This document shows, one piece after another, positions 17,893-25,496 of a DNA stretch of 64,000 bases. Every line of letters begins with the position of its first letter. Within the stretch, counting starts at the first letter, position 1. Source of the DNA: Actinomycetota bacterium (GTDB lineage: Bacteria; Actinomycetota; Thermoleophilia; Solirubrobacterales; Solirubrobacteraceae); contig JAFDWH010000014.1 of the NCBI GenBank assembly GCA_018268595.1, positions 124,001-188,000 on the forward strand. Reading direction: 5' to 3'. Below the pieces are notes generated by a model. The model searched no databases and was not told the origin of the DNA. It saw only the letters and a list, made by a program, of their open reading frames with translations. Both the position numbers and the translations under genes were made by a program.

Positions 17893-17909
17893 GTGATAGA
17901 TGATCTATC
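17893..17909 (-). promoter_or_regulatory. dnaB -10 element with overlapping palindrome
   Basis: The forward strand reads GATAGAT-G-ATCTATC at 17895-17909, a perfect 7-base inverted repeat around one base. It overlaps the reverse-strand TATCAC (17893-17898), which ends 6 bases before the dnaB GTG. This looks like an operator, regulator unknown. Confidence 0.5.
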
Positions 17910-17964
17910 GCCCGGCAGGCCGGGATCTGGCGGAACCGCCCGCTATTTGCGGCGGTTAACGACG

Positions 17965-17990
17965 ACGCGCCGCGGAGGTCCGCGGCGCGT
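17965..17990 (-). terminator. Strong hairpin after rplI
   Basis: ACGCGCCGCGG-AGGT-CCGCGGCGCGT is a perfect 11-bp stem with a 4-base loop, 25 bases after the rplI stop. A U tract is absent, as is usual for high-GC actinobacterial hairpins. It separates the ribosomal operon from dnaB. Confidence 0.6.
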
Positions 17991-18015
17991 GAGACGAGGT
18001 GAGGCTGTGAGGCGG

Positions 18016-18468
18016 TTACTTCTGCTCGACGACCATCGTCTTGATGGTCGCCATGACGCCGTCCTCGATCTCGACGACGACCATGTGGGTGCCGATGTGG
18101 CGGATCGGCTCCTCGAGATGGACCTTGCGCTTGTCGACCTTGATGCCGCGTGCGTCGCGGATCGCGTCGGCGATGTCCTGGGCCGTCACCGAGCCGAACA
18201 GACGGCCGTCGTCGCCGGCCTGCTGCTCGATCGTCAGCACGGTCTTGCCGAGCAGCGCGGCGTTCTCCTGCGCGCGCGCCTTCGCCTCGCGCTCGGCGCG
18301 CTCGGCGGCGGCTCTGCGCTCCTGGGCGGCGTCGAGCGCGCCCTTCGTGGCGGGCTGCGCCAGCTTGCGCGGGATCAGGTAGTTGCGCAGGTAGCCGGCC
18401 GAGACCTCGACGACGGTCCCGCGCTCGCCCAGCGCCTCGACGTCCTGCGTGAGGATCGCCTGCGGCAT
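18016..18468 (-). CDS. rplI: 50S ribosomal protein L9
   Basis: L9, 150 residues. The N-terminal RNA-binding domain begins MPQAILTQDVEALGERGTVV and carries GYLRNYLIPRKLA (residues 26-38). A long charged connecting helix (about 48-75) and the C-terminal domain with FGSVTAQDIADAI near 92 follow. Length is typical. It starts 4 bases after rpsR, within the rpsF-ssb-rpsR-rplI operon. Confidence 0.97.
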   Translation of the reverse strand: MPQAILTQDVEALGERGTVVEVSAGYLRNYLIPRKLAQPATKGALDAAQERRAAAERAEREAKARAQENAALLGKTVLTIEQQAGDDGRLFGSVTAQDIADAIRDARGIKVDKRKVHLEEPIRHIGTHMVVVEIEDGVMATIKTMVVEQK

Positions 18469-18472
18469 CGGG

Positions 18473-18799
18473 CTACCGGTCCTCGCGATCGCGGTCGCGG
18501 TCGCGACGACCGCCGCCCGCGCGCTCGTTCGCCGGCTCGGCGACGTACGGCAGCAGCGCGAGCTCGCGCGCGCGCTTGACCGCCTTCGCGACCTGGTTCT
18601 GGTGGCGGCGGCAGGCGCCCGTGATGCGGCGCGAGCGGATCTTGCCGCGTTCCGAGATGAAGCGCCGCAGCGCGCTGAGGTCCTTGTAGTCGACCTGCTC
18701 GATCTTGTCCTTGCAGTACGGGCACGGCTTGCGCCGGCCGGAGCCCGGACCGCCCTTCTTGTCGCGCCGTCGCGTCGGGCGCCTACGTTGCTTTGCCAC
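18473..18799 (-). CDS. rpsR: 30S ribosomal protein S18
   Basis: S18, 108 residues, longer than the usual 75-85 because of basic extensions at both ends. The core contains KPCPYCKDK near residue 24, [19 protein letters not shown] and [18 protein letters not shown]. The C-terminus ends in an Arg/Asp-rich stretch ([13 protein letters not shown]). The CPYC pair suggests a partial zinc-binding form, since a second pair is reduced to one Cys in GACRRHQ. Confidence 0.96.
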   Translation of the reverse strand: MAKQRRRPTRRRDKKGGPGSGRRKPCPYCKDKIEQVDYKDLSALRRFISERGKIRSRRITGACRRHQNQVAKAVKRARELALLPYVAEPANERAGGGRRDRDRDREDR

Positions 18800-18834
18800 T
18801 TAGAGCCTTACCTCGTCGAAGTCGTCTGCCAGCC

Positions 18835-19311
18835 CTAGAACGGGATGTCGTCGTCGGCGGTGGAAGCGGGCGCTGCCGGAGCGGACTGGAAGTCCCGGTC
18901 GTCGATCGGAACGTCCCCTCCTCCCGCTACGCTTGCGGAAGGCCCGGAGAACCCGTTCCCGGCGCCGGCATCGTCACGCCCGCCGAGGAACTGCACGGAA
19001 TCGGCGATGATATCGACTGCCTGGCGTCTTTGCCCATCTCTGGTCTCGAACTCGCGCCACTCGAGGCGGCCGTCGATCGCGACGGGGCGGCCCTTGGAGA
19101 GGAAACGGTGGCAGTTCTCGCCCTGCGCGCCCCACACGGTGACGTCGAAGTAGTTCGGCTTGTCCTCCCACTCGCCGGAGGCGCCCTTGCGCCGGGTGTT
19201 GCAGGCGATCCGCAGGCTGCAGACGGACATGCCGCTCGACAGCGAGCGCAGCTCGGGGTCGCGCGTGAGGTTTCCGGTCAACACGACCCGGTTGATGTTG
19301 GTGGCTGCCAT
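18835..19311 (-). CDS. ssb: Single-stranded DNA-binding protein
   Basis: SSB of 158 residues. The OB fold begins MAATNINRVVLTGNLTRDPE. It includes LRIACNTRRKG, YFDVTVWG and GRLEWREFET, and a Gly/Ala/Pro-rich linker follows. The C-terminal tip is DDDIPF, the acidic peptide that recruits replication and repair proteins. It lies between rpsF and rpsR as is usual in bacteria, 141 bases after rpsF. Confidence 0.97.
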   Translation of the reverse strand: MAATNINRVVLTGNLTRDPELRSLSSGMSVCSLRIACNTRRKGASGEWEDKPNYFDVTVWGAQGENCHRFLSKGRPVAIDGRLEWREFETRDGQRRQAVDIIADSVQFLGGRDDAGAGNGFSGPSASVAGGGDVPIDDRDFQSAPAAPASTADDDIPF

Positions 19312-19452
19312 GGGGGAGGCTCCTTTCGGCGGCAGATGCTCAGCGGCGACCGAGTGTACGCGCGGATCGGCCGGTTCCCCGGCTCAGGCCCCGGAAACTG
19401 GGGAGAAACGTCATGAGACGCCTGAGCGGCGTGCGCAACCGCGCGAGTTCCG

Positions 19453-19833
19453 TTACGCCTCGGCGCCCGCGGCGGCGGGCTCGCCCTCGCCGCCGGCCGG
19501 CTCGTGGAGCGTCGGCTCCGGCGGCGGCGGCGTGCCAGGCGTGACCTTGATGATCCGATGGCGCAGCACGCCGTCCGCGATCTTCAGGTTGTAGCTCAGC
19601 GTCTCGACCAGTGCGGGCGGGCCGGTGAACTGCAGCAGGTGGTACTCGGCGTCGGGCGTGTGCGCGATCTCGAACGCGAGTCTGCGCACGCCCCACTCCT
19701 GCTTGAGCTCGACCGTGCCGCCGTTGTCGGCGATCGTCTGCTCGACGTCGGCGAGGATTCTCGCGCGGCGCTCGTCCTCGGCGGAGGCCGAGAGCAGGAC
19801 CATGAGGTCGTAGATGGACGGAAGCTGTGCCAT
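19453..19833 (-). CDS. rpsF: 30S ribosomal protein S6
   Basis: S6, 126 residues. The ferredoxin-like core includes YDLMVLLSA, the helix EDERRARILADVEQTIADNGG, EWGVRRLAFEI, AEYHLLQFTG and ADGVLRHRIIKV. The Pro/Glu/Ala-rich tail is an extension. The ATG at 19833 was chosen because the preceding eight residues match no S6 start. A TATAGT -10 lies 22 bases upstream. The stop codon sits in a 22-base sequence shared with the 3' end of dtd. Confidence 0.96.
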   Translation of the reverse strand: MAQLPSIYDLMVLLSASAEDERRARILADVEQTIADNGGTVELKQEWGVRRLAFEIAHTPDAEYHLLQFTGPPALVETLSYNLKIADGVLRHRIIKVTPGTPPPPEPTLHEPAGGEGEPAAAGAEA

Positions 19834-19855
19834 AACGGTTGGACTGCGGCGGGGC

Positions 19856-19861
19856 ACTATA
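19856..19861 (-). promoter_or_regulatory. Probable -10 element of the rpsF operon
   Basis: TATAGT on the reverse strand, 22 bases upstream of the rpsF ATG. The same AT-rich spot reads TATACC forward and could serve the divergent gene at 19905. Confidence 0.45.
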
Positions 19862-19904
19862 CCAACGGGGGCGAAACAAGCTCTCCCGGAGCCTCCGAGC
19901 CCTT

Positions 19905-20432
19905 ATGCCCTCGACGCCCCGCCGCCCGCGCGCGGCCACAGCAGCCGCCCTCGTCCTCGCTGTTCTGCTCGCCGTCGTCTGGCTGCGCTCCTCCGCCGTC
20001 GAGCCCCCGTCCTTCCCCACGGGCCTCGCGGTCGAGACCGTCCCGGCGCCGGCTCCCGAGCAGCCGGCGCCGCCGGTCCTGCGCGGGGAGGAAGCCGGCG
20101 ACTACCGCGTCCGCGGCGGCGGGCAGGACGCGCGTCGTGGCCGCTTGCGCGGGGCCGTCCGCGAGCGCCAGGCCGGCCGCGCGGGCAAGGGCGGCCGCAC
20201 GCATGAGGCCGACCGCACGCGCAAGGCTGGTCGCACGCGTGAGGTCGGCCGACGGCGCAACGTCGGCCGGCCGCGCGAGAAGGGCCGGTCGCGCGAGGCC
20301 GGCCGCGTGCGCCGTCGGTCGCGCCGCTCCGCGACGGTGACGGCACCGGCACCATCGGCGCCCGCGCCACGGAGGGCGCCGGTGCCCTCGCTGAGCGCAA
20401 CCGGCGCGGCGCCCGAGTTCGCGCTCGGCTGA
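19905..20432 (+). CDS. Membrane-anchored basic protein with six-residue repeats
   Basis: A 175-residue protein of unknown function. Residues 12-30 form one membrane segment or signal anchor (TAAALVLAVLLAVVWLRSS). A Pro-rich stretch follows, then about eight copies of a six-residue repeat of the type GRTREA (20175-20318). The tail is Ala/Pro-rich. The repeat region is strongly positive and could bind nucleic acid, teichoic-like polymers or membranes. ATG at 19905 was chosen because it places the hydrophobic segment at the N-terminus. Confidence 0.6.
   Translation: MPSTPRRPRAATAAALVLAVLLAVVWLRSSAVEPPSFPTGLAVETVPAPAPEQPAPPVLRGEEAGDYRVRGGGQDARRGRLRGAVRERQAGRAGKGGRTHEADRTRKAGRTREVGRRRNVGRPREKGRSREAGRVRRRSRRSATVTAPAPSAPAPRRAPVPSLSATGAAPEFALG
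20175..20318 (+). repeat. Tandem 18-base repeat, about 8 copies
   Basis: Degenerate tandem units of the form GGCCGCACGCGTGAGGCC encode GRTREA-like hexapeptides. Units differ mainly in the third, fifth and sixth codon. The whole array stays in frame. Confidence 0.8.
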
Positions 20433-20445
20433 CGCGGCTGACGCG

Positions 20446-20478
20446 GCTGACGGGCGGCCGCGTCAGCCGCCCGTCAGC
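20446..20478. terminator. Bidirectional terminator overlapping the otsA stop
   Basis: GCTGACGGGCGG and CCGCCCGTCAGC form a perfect 12-bp stem with a 9-base loop. It lies between the convergent repeat-protein gene and otsA. The otsA stop codon (20474-20476) is inside the right arm. Confidence 0.65.
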
Positions 20479-21937
20479 GGAGCGTCTCGGCCTTCTTGCG
20501 GATGTCGGCGAGCTGCTCGTCGACCCAGTCGCCGGGGTCGCGCTGGGTGACGGTCCGCTCGAGGCCGGCCATCCGCCGCTCGCGCTCGCCGCGCTCCATC
20601 GTCAGCGCGGCGTGGATCGAGTCGGCCAGCTCCTGGATGTCGAACGGGTTGACCGACAGCGCGAACTCGCCCAGCTCCTCGTGCGCGCCGGTGTTCTCCG
20701 ACAGGATCGAGACGCCGGCGCGCTCGTTCACGAGCGGCCCCTCCTTCGCGACCAGGTTCATGCCGTCGAACATCGCGTTCACGAGCAACACGTCGTAGTG
20801 CTTGTAGGCCGCCACGGCCTCCTCGAGGTCGTCGCGCAGCTTCAGATGGATCGGCATCCAGTCGGGCGTCCCGTGGCGGTGGTTGACGACCGCGACGACC
20901 GCCTCGATCCGCTCCAGGTACTCGGCGTACTCCGGCACGTCGGTTCGGGAGGGCATCAGCTGGGCGATGAACGTGACCCGCTCGTGGAACTCCGGATGCT
21001 GGGTGAGGAACACGTCGAACGCGGTGAAGCCGCGCAGCACGTTCTTCGACAGGTCGGCGCGATCGACGCGCAGGATCAGGTGGTCGCGGCGGCGCCGCAG
21101 CAGCTCGCGCTCGAACTGCTCGGTGCGCGGGCGCCGCGCGACGGCGCGCGTCGCCTCTGCGTCGATCGGCAGCGGGTAGGCGCGCACCCACACCTCGCGA
21201 TCGTCGTGGAACACGACGCCGCGCTCGAAGTCGACGTCGAGGTCCATCAGGTCGCGGCAGCACTGCAGGAAGTTGCGCCGGTAGGAGCGCGTGTGGAAGC
21301 CGATGATGTCGTTCGCCAGCAGCCCACGGTAGATCTCCTCGCGGATCATGCTCGGCAGCACGCGCCACGCGTCCGACTGCGTCCACGGGATATGGATGAA
21401 GTGGTGCAGGAACGCGTCGGGCCGCACCTTCCGCACGAGCGCCGGCAGCGTGTAGAGGTGGTAGTCGTGCACCATCACGACCGGCTCCGACTCGCCCTCG
21501 ATCTCGTCCAGCACGGCGCGCGCGAGGTCCTCGTTGACGACGTTGTAGCCGAACTCGAACGCCTCGACCTCTTCGCGGCGAATGTCCGGTGCGTTCGAGA
21601 GGTCCCACAGGTAGTGCTGGATGAACCACAGCATCGGGTTCGCGAAGACGTTGTAGAAGCGGTCGTACGCGTCCGGGTCCGACGCGACCAGGCGCACGTG
21701 GTAGGCGCCGCCGTCGGGCAGCTTCACCTCGAACGGCCGCCCCTCGTGCTCGCGCGAGTGGGCGACGTCCTCGTCCGTCATCGCAGACGCGATCCAGACC
21801 GCCTCGCGGTGCGACGCCAGTCCCGTCAGCGCCGTGACGAGGCCGCCCGTCCCACGCCGGATCTCCCCGTCCGGCCCGAACGTGACCGGGCCGCGGTTGG
21901 AGACGAGGACGAGCGGGCGGGCGCCGTCGGGACTCAG
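20474..21937 (-). CDS. otsA: Trehalose-6-phosphate synthase (GT20)
   Basis: A 487-residue OtsA-type glucosyltransferase, making trehalose 6-phosphate from a nucleotide-glucose and glucose 6-phosphate. Family motifs are SNRGPVTF at the N-terminus, GTGGLVTAL, VMVHDYHLYTLP near 145, RVDRADLSKN near 270, FDGMNLVAKE near 375 and LSENTGAHEELGEFAL near 395. No ATG, GTG or TTG lies before the conserved SNRGP. The best start is CTG at 21937-21935, overlapping the treT stop as CTGA and preceded by AGGAGGGG 8 bases upstream. No phosphatase gene (otsB) is seen nearby. A related GT20 activity on another acceptor is possible. Confidence 0.9.
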   Translation of the reverse strand: MSPDGARPLVLVSNRGPVTFGPDGEIRRGTGGLVTALTGLASHREAVWIASAMTDEDVAHSREHEGRPFEVKLPDGGAYHVRLVASDPDAYDRFYNVFANPMLWFIQHYLWDLSNAPDIRREEVEAFEFGYNVVNEDLARAVLDEIEGESEPVVMVHDYHLYTLPALVRKVRPDAFLHHFIHIPWTQSDAWRVLPSMIREEIYRGLLANDIIGFHTRSYRRNFLQCCRDLMDLDVDFERGVVFHDDREVWVRAYPLPIDAEATRAVARRPRTEQFERELLRRRRDHLILRVDRADLSKNVLRGFTAFDVFLTQHPEFHERVTFIAQLMPSRTDVPEYAEYLERIEAVVAVVNHRHGTPDWMPIHLKLRDDLEEAVAAYKHYDVLLVNAMFDGMNLVAKEGPLVNERAGVSILSENTGAHEELGEFALSVNPFDIQELADSIHAALTMERGERERRMAGLERTVTQRDPGDWVDEQLADIRKKAETLR

Positions 21938-23175
21938 GACGCCTGCCCCTCCTGCGCGGTGATCATCCGCAGCCAGTCGCGCAGCAGCCGCGGCATCAGG
22001 AAGTGGCGGCGCACGTGCTCCTTGCCGGCGCGGCCGAGGCGGCGGCCGAGCGCCGGGTCGGACAGCACCTCGAGCGCGCGCTGGGCGCACTGCTCGACGC
22101 TCTCGACGAGGAAGCCGGAGACGCCGTCCTCGACCTGCAGCGGGATCCCGCCGACGTTGCCGCCGATGAACGGGCGCGCCTTCCAGATCGCCTCCGAGAC
22201 GGTCAGCCCGAAGCCCTCGCGCGTGGACTTCTGGATCAGCACGTCCGCGTGCGACTGGAACGCGTTGACCTCGATCGCGCCGACGTTGTTGAAGTTGTTG
22301 AGGATGTGGACGTCCGGGTCGCGGTCGGCGTGGGCGATCGTCGCGTTGAAGAAGTCCCAGCCCTCCGGGTCGTCGGTCGCCATCGAGCCGACGAGCGCGA
22401 GCTGCGCCTCCGGCATCTGCTCCTTCACGACCCGGTAGGCGTCGATCACGCCGAGCGGGTCCTTCCACGGGTCGAAGCGCGAGACCTGGCACATCAGCGG
22501 GCGGTCGACGTCGATCCCGAACTGCTCGCAGATGTAGACCGAGTCCTCAGGCGAGAAGGCCATGTTCTTCGGCGCGAGCGGGTCGATCGCGGGCGGCACG
22601 ATGTTGATGTGCCCCTCCATCCCGGCGGGCACGTACTGCTGCATGTGGAAGACCGACGCGGGATACGTCTTGACGTAGGGGAGCAGCCGCTCGATCGTGG
22701 CCGCGTTGGGCGTCGAGAGGTCGATGTGACAGCGCCAGAACCAGTGGCGCGCCTTCTCCGGCGCGAGCGTGTGGAGCGCCGCCGGCTGCGGGTCGTGCAC
22801 GACGCAGACGTCCCAGCCGCGCGACAGCTCGCGCGCGTTCATCTCGTTGTAGCGCCGCCAGGCGTCCCACTGCTCGTCGGTCAGGTCCTGCGGGTTGCCC
22901 TGCAGCGCGTTGTGCATCACCTTCGTGGCGTTGAAGAACTCCTCGCGGCCGTAGATGACGTGCCACTCGCACTCGAGCCCGACGTCGCGCATCAGCGGGA
23001 CGAGCGTGTAGAGGATCTCCGAGACGCCGCCGCCGAACGCGGTCGCGGACAGGTGCAGGACGCGCTTGCCCTTGAGCGGCTCCGCCAGCTCGCGGATCTC
23101 TTCGACGAGCGAGCGACCGACGATGCTGGCGTAGTCCGCGAGCGTCTTGTGTCCGACGGCGATGGGTTGGAGCAT
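21934..23175 (-). CDS. treT: Trehalose synthase TreT-like glycosyltransferase (GT4)
   Basis: A 413-residue GT4 enzyme matching the TreT family, which joins a nucleotide-glucose to glucose reversibly to form trehalose. Markers are TAFGGGVSEILYTLVPLM near residue 45, the HDPQPAAL and WRCHIDLS segment near 128-150, a GT-B hinge, VSRFDPWKDP near 230, and the donor-binding STREGFGLTVSEAIWK near 315. The ATG at 23175 begins MLQPIAVG. Together with otsA it gives two routes to trehalose in one transcription unit. A possible -10 TATCGT is about 45 bases upstream. Confidence 0.88.
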   Translation of the reverse strand: MLQPIAVGHKTLADYASIVGRSLVEEIRELAEPLKGKRVLHLSATAFGGGVSEILYTLVPLMRDVGLECEWHVIYGREEFFNATKVMHNALQGNPQDLTDEQWDAWRRYNEMNARELSRGWDVCVVHDPQPAALHTLAPEKARHWFWRCHIDLSTPNAATIERLLPYVKTYPASVFHMQQYVPAGMEGHINIVPPAIDPLAPKNMAFSPEDSVYICEQFGIDVDRPLMCQVSRFDPWKDPLGVIDAYRVVKEQMPEAQLALVGSMATDDPEGWDFFNATIAHADRDPDVHILNNFNNVGAIEVNAFQSHADVLIQKSTREGFGLTVSEAIWKARPFIGGNVGGIPLQVEDGVSGFLVESVEQCAQRALEVLSDPALGRRLGRAGKEHVRRHFLMPRLLRDWLRMITAQEGQAS

Positions 23176-23272
23176 GGGCTGAGCAGCTCGCTCGGGACGG
23201 GACGGGACCGGAGCGCGCGGACGATACCGGATCGCTTCGGCTGCGCTGGCACGCGGACGCTGGGCGTCGCGC

Positions 23273-24661
23273 TCAGGCCGGCAGCTCGAGCGTGAAGACC
23301 GTCCGGCCGGGGCGCGACTCGACGCCCAGGCGGCCGTTCATGCGCTCCGCCAGCTCGCTCGCGATCGCGAGGCCGAGGCCCGATCCCTGCGCGTCGTCGG
23401 ACGTGTAGAAGGGCTCGAACACCTGCGAGAGGGACTGGCGCGGGATGCCCTTGCCGTGGTCGCGCACGGCCAGGCAGGCGAAGCCGTTGTCGCGATTGGC
23501 GGACACGACGATGTTGGTGCCGGCGGTCGTGTGGGTGACGGCGTTGTCGATCAGGATGCGCGCGATCTGGGCGACTCGCACCGGGTCGCACTGCGCCTCG
23601 ACCGGCGTCCCCGGCAGCCGCACCTCGAGGTGCGAGTCGTGCTGCGCGAGCACCGGCTCGAACTCGGAGCTGACCGAGCGCGCCAGCTCCGCGAGGTCGA
23701 CCGGCTCCGGCCGCAGCTCGAGCGAGCCGGCCTCGAGGCGCGAGAGGTCGAGCAGGTCGACCGACAGCTTCGCGAGGCGGTCGACCTGCTGGCGCACCTG
23801 TGCCAGGAAGCGTCTGCGCGTCTCCTCGTCGAGCTCCTCGTCCTCGAGCAGCTCGACGAAGCCGCCGAGCGAGAACAGCGGCGTGCGCAGCTCGTGCGAG
23901 GCGGTCGCGATGAACTGCTTGCGCGCGCGGTCGAGCTGCGCGAGCTGGCGCTGCATGTCGTTGAAGGCGACCGCGAGCTGGCCCAGCTCGTCGTCGGAGT
24001 CGACCGGGATCGGGCGCGAGAAGTCCCCGGCGGCGACCTGCTCGGCCGCCTTCTCGAGGCGCTTGACGCGCTGCGCGAGCGCGCGCGCGCTCAGCCAGCC
24101 GGCGAGCACCGCGAGCGCGAGCGCGATCGCTCCGGCGACGAGGATCTGCGCGCGCACGATCGCGACGTTGCGCTCGACGTCGGCCATCGGCGTCGAGTAG
24201 ACGACGACCTCGACGACGCGCCCGCCTTCCCGCAACGGGATCGCGACCTCCGCCACGGGGCCGTCCGCCGACACCTCCGAGCCGCTCGCGACGCGGCCCG
24301 TGCGGGCGGAGCTGTCGGCCGTCGGCAGCGCCAGCTCCGGCTGCGCCGGATCGCTCGAGTCGGTGATCGTCTGCGGCACCGGCAGCCCGCCGACGCGGCC
24401 GATCCGCAGCAGCGTGACCCGCGCGTTGGCCGCGTCGCTGGCCGCGCGCACGACGCGCGTGACGTCGGTGTTCGTGCGCTCCCCGCCGACGGTCGCGGCG
24501 ACCGGCGCGACCGTCTGCCTGGCGGCGATCTCGAGCTGCGAGAGCTTCTCGTCGCGCAGGCGCGACTGCAGCTGCGGCACGACGTAGAGGTACAGGACGC
24601 CGATCGCGGCGAGCGTGATCGCGAAGAACAGGAACGCGAGCCGGTTGCGGAGCGAGCGCAG
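23273..24661 (-). CDS. Sensor histidine kinase
   Basis: Membrane sensor kinase of about 462 residues. A first membrane helix (LAFLFFAITLAAIGVLYLYV) lies near residues 8-27. An outer sensor domain covers about 30-175, and a second helix (ILVAGAIALALAVLAGWLS) is followed by HAMP. The HisKA site is ATASHELRTPLFS with the phosphorylated His. ATPase motifs are DNAVTH, RDHGKGI and GSGLGLAI. The first canonical start (GTG 24580) would delete the first helix. The frame is open upstream only to the regulator stop, so translation probably begins at CTG 24661 or ACG 24664. It is paired with the response regulator. Confidence 0.9.
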   Translation of the reverse strand: MRSLRNRLAFLFFAITLAAIGVLYLYVVPQLQSRLRDEKLSQLEIAARQTVAPVAATVGGERTNTDVTRVVRAASDAANARVTLLRIGRVGGLPVPQTITDSSDPAQPELALPTADSSARTGRVASGSEVSADGPVAEVAIPLREGGRVVEVVVYSTPMADVERNVAIVRAQILVAGAIALALAVLAGWLSARALAQRVKRLEKAAEQVAAGDFSRPIPVDSDDELGQLAVAFNDMQRQLAQLDRARKQFIATASHELRTPLFSLGGFVELLEDEELDEETRRRFLAQVRQQVDRLAKLSVDLLDLSRLEAGSLELRPEPVDLAELARSVSSEFEPVLAQHDSHLEVRLPGTPVEAQCDPVRVAQIARILIDNAVTHTTAGTNIVVSANRDNGFACLAVRDHGKGIPRQSLSQVFEPFYTSDDAQGSGLGLAIASELAERMNGRLGVESRPGRTVFTLELPA

Positions 24662-24664
24662 CGT

Positions 24665-25372
24665 CTACTCGTCCGTGTCGCGGAAGCGGTAGCCGACGCC
24701 GCGCACGGTGAAGAGGTACTCCGGCTCCTTCGGGTCGCGCTCGAGCTTCTCGCGCAGGTGCCGGATGTGGACGTCGATCGTGCGCGGGTCGCGGTAGGCC
24801 GAGTCGCCCCACACGCGCGCGAGCAGCATGTCGCGCGTGAAGACGCGGCCCGGGCTGCGGGCGAGCGTCAGCAGGATCTCGAACTCGACGAACGTGGTCG
24901 CGATCGCCTCGCCGGCGAGCCACACGGCCCGCTTGTCCGCGTCGATCCGGAGCTCGTGCTGGCGCAGCGCGGCCTCGTCCCCGTCGGCCGCGCGCGACAG
25001 CTCGGAGCGGCGCAGGGCGGCCTTCACGCGACTGCGGAACTCGCGCATCGAGAACGGCTTGGTGATGTAGTCGTCGGCGCCGATCTCGAGCCCGACGACC
25101 TTGTCGATCTCCTCCGACTTGGCCGTCAGCATGATGATCGGGACCGCGCTGCGGCTGCGCAGCCGGCGGCACACCTCCAGCCCGTCGAGCTTCGGCAGCA
25201 TCACGTCCAGCACGACGAGGTCGAACGGGCGCTCGTCGAAGCGGTCGAGCGCCTCGCGGCCGTCGACCGCCTGCACGACCTCGTAGCCGTCTCTCCTGAG
25301 CGGGTAGGAGAGCAGCGTCTGGATCGACTGCTCGTCGTCGACGAGCAGGATGCGCGTGGATCGCTCCGCCAT
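24665..25372 (-). CDS. OmpR/PhoB-family response regulator
   Basis: A 235-residue regulator. The receiver domain contains VDDEQS (acidic pocket), the phospho-acceptor Asp in LVVLDVMLPKLDGLE near residue 55, the Thr in IIMLTAK and the Lys in DDYITKPFS. A winged-helix effector follows with TFVEFEILLTLARSPGRV, VWGDSAYRDPRTIDVHI and FTVRGVGYRF. ATG at 25372 follows a TACCCT hexamer by 9 bases. It directly precedes the kinase gene with no spacer. Confidence 0.95.
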   Translation of the reverse strand: MAERSTRILLVDDEQSIQTLLSYPLRRDGYEVVQAVDGREALDRFDERPFDLVVLDVMLPKLDGLEVCRRLRSRSAVPIIMLTAKSEEIDKVVGLEIGADDYITKPFSMREFRSRVKAALRRSELSRAADGDEAALRQHELRIDADKRAVWLAGEAIATTFVEFEILLTLARSPGRVFTRDMLLARVWGDSAYRDPRTIDVHIRHLREKLERDPKEPEYLFTVRGVGYRFRDTDE

Positions 25373-25381
25373 GGCGTTCGA

Positions 25382-25387
25382 AGGGTA
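25382..25387 (-). promoter_or_regulatory. Possible leaderless -10 of the response regulator gene
   Basis: Reverse-strand TACCCT ends 9 bases before the ATG at 25372. The surrounding 25385-25425 is AT-rich for this genome, as expected of a promoter. Confidence 0.4.
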
Positions 25388-25483
25388 GTCCGCTGAACGT
25401 AGACGTACTACCTAAATTCCAAGGCCGCCTCGCGGGGCGCCGCGCCGGCGTCCAGGCGCGCCCGCCGCGGCGTCGCACGTGGA

Positions 25484-25489
25484 TAACCT
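25484..25489 (+). promoter_or_regulatory. Possible leaderless -10 of the M28-like gene
   Basis: TAACCT ends 7 bases before the in-frame GTG at 25497, favouring that start over the GTG at 25479. Confidence 0.35.
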
Positions 25490-25496
25490 GCCGCGT

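Noticed and set aside
20175-20318. CRISPR-like repeat array
   Set aside because: The 18-base units are contiguous, degenerate and in frame, with no spacers or cas genes.
21938-22492. An N-terminal extension of otsA by about 185 residues
   Set aside because: The extension lies wholly inside treT in another frame and is Arg/Ala-rich with no family match.
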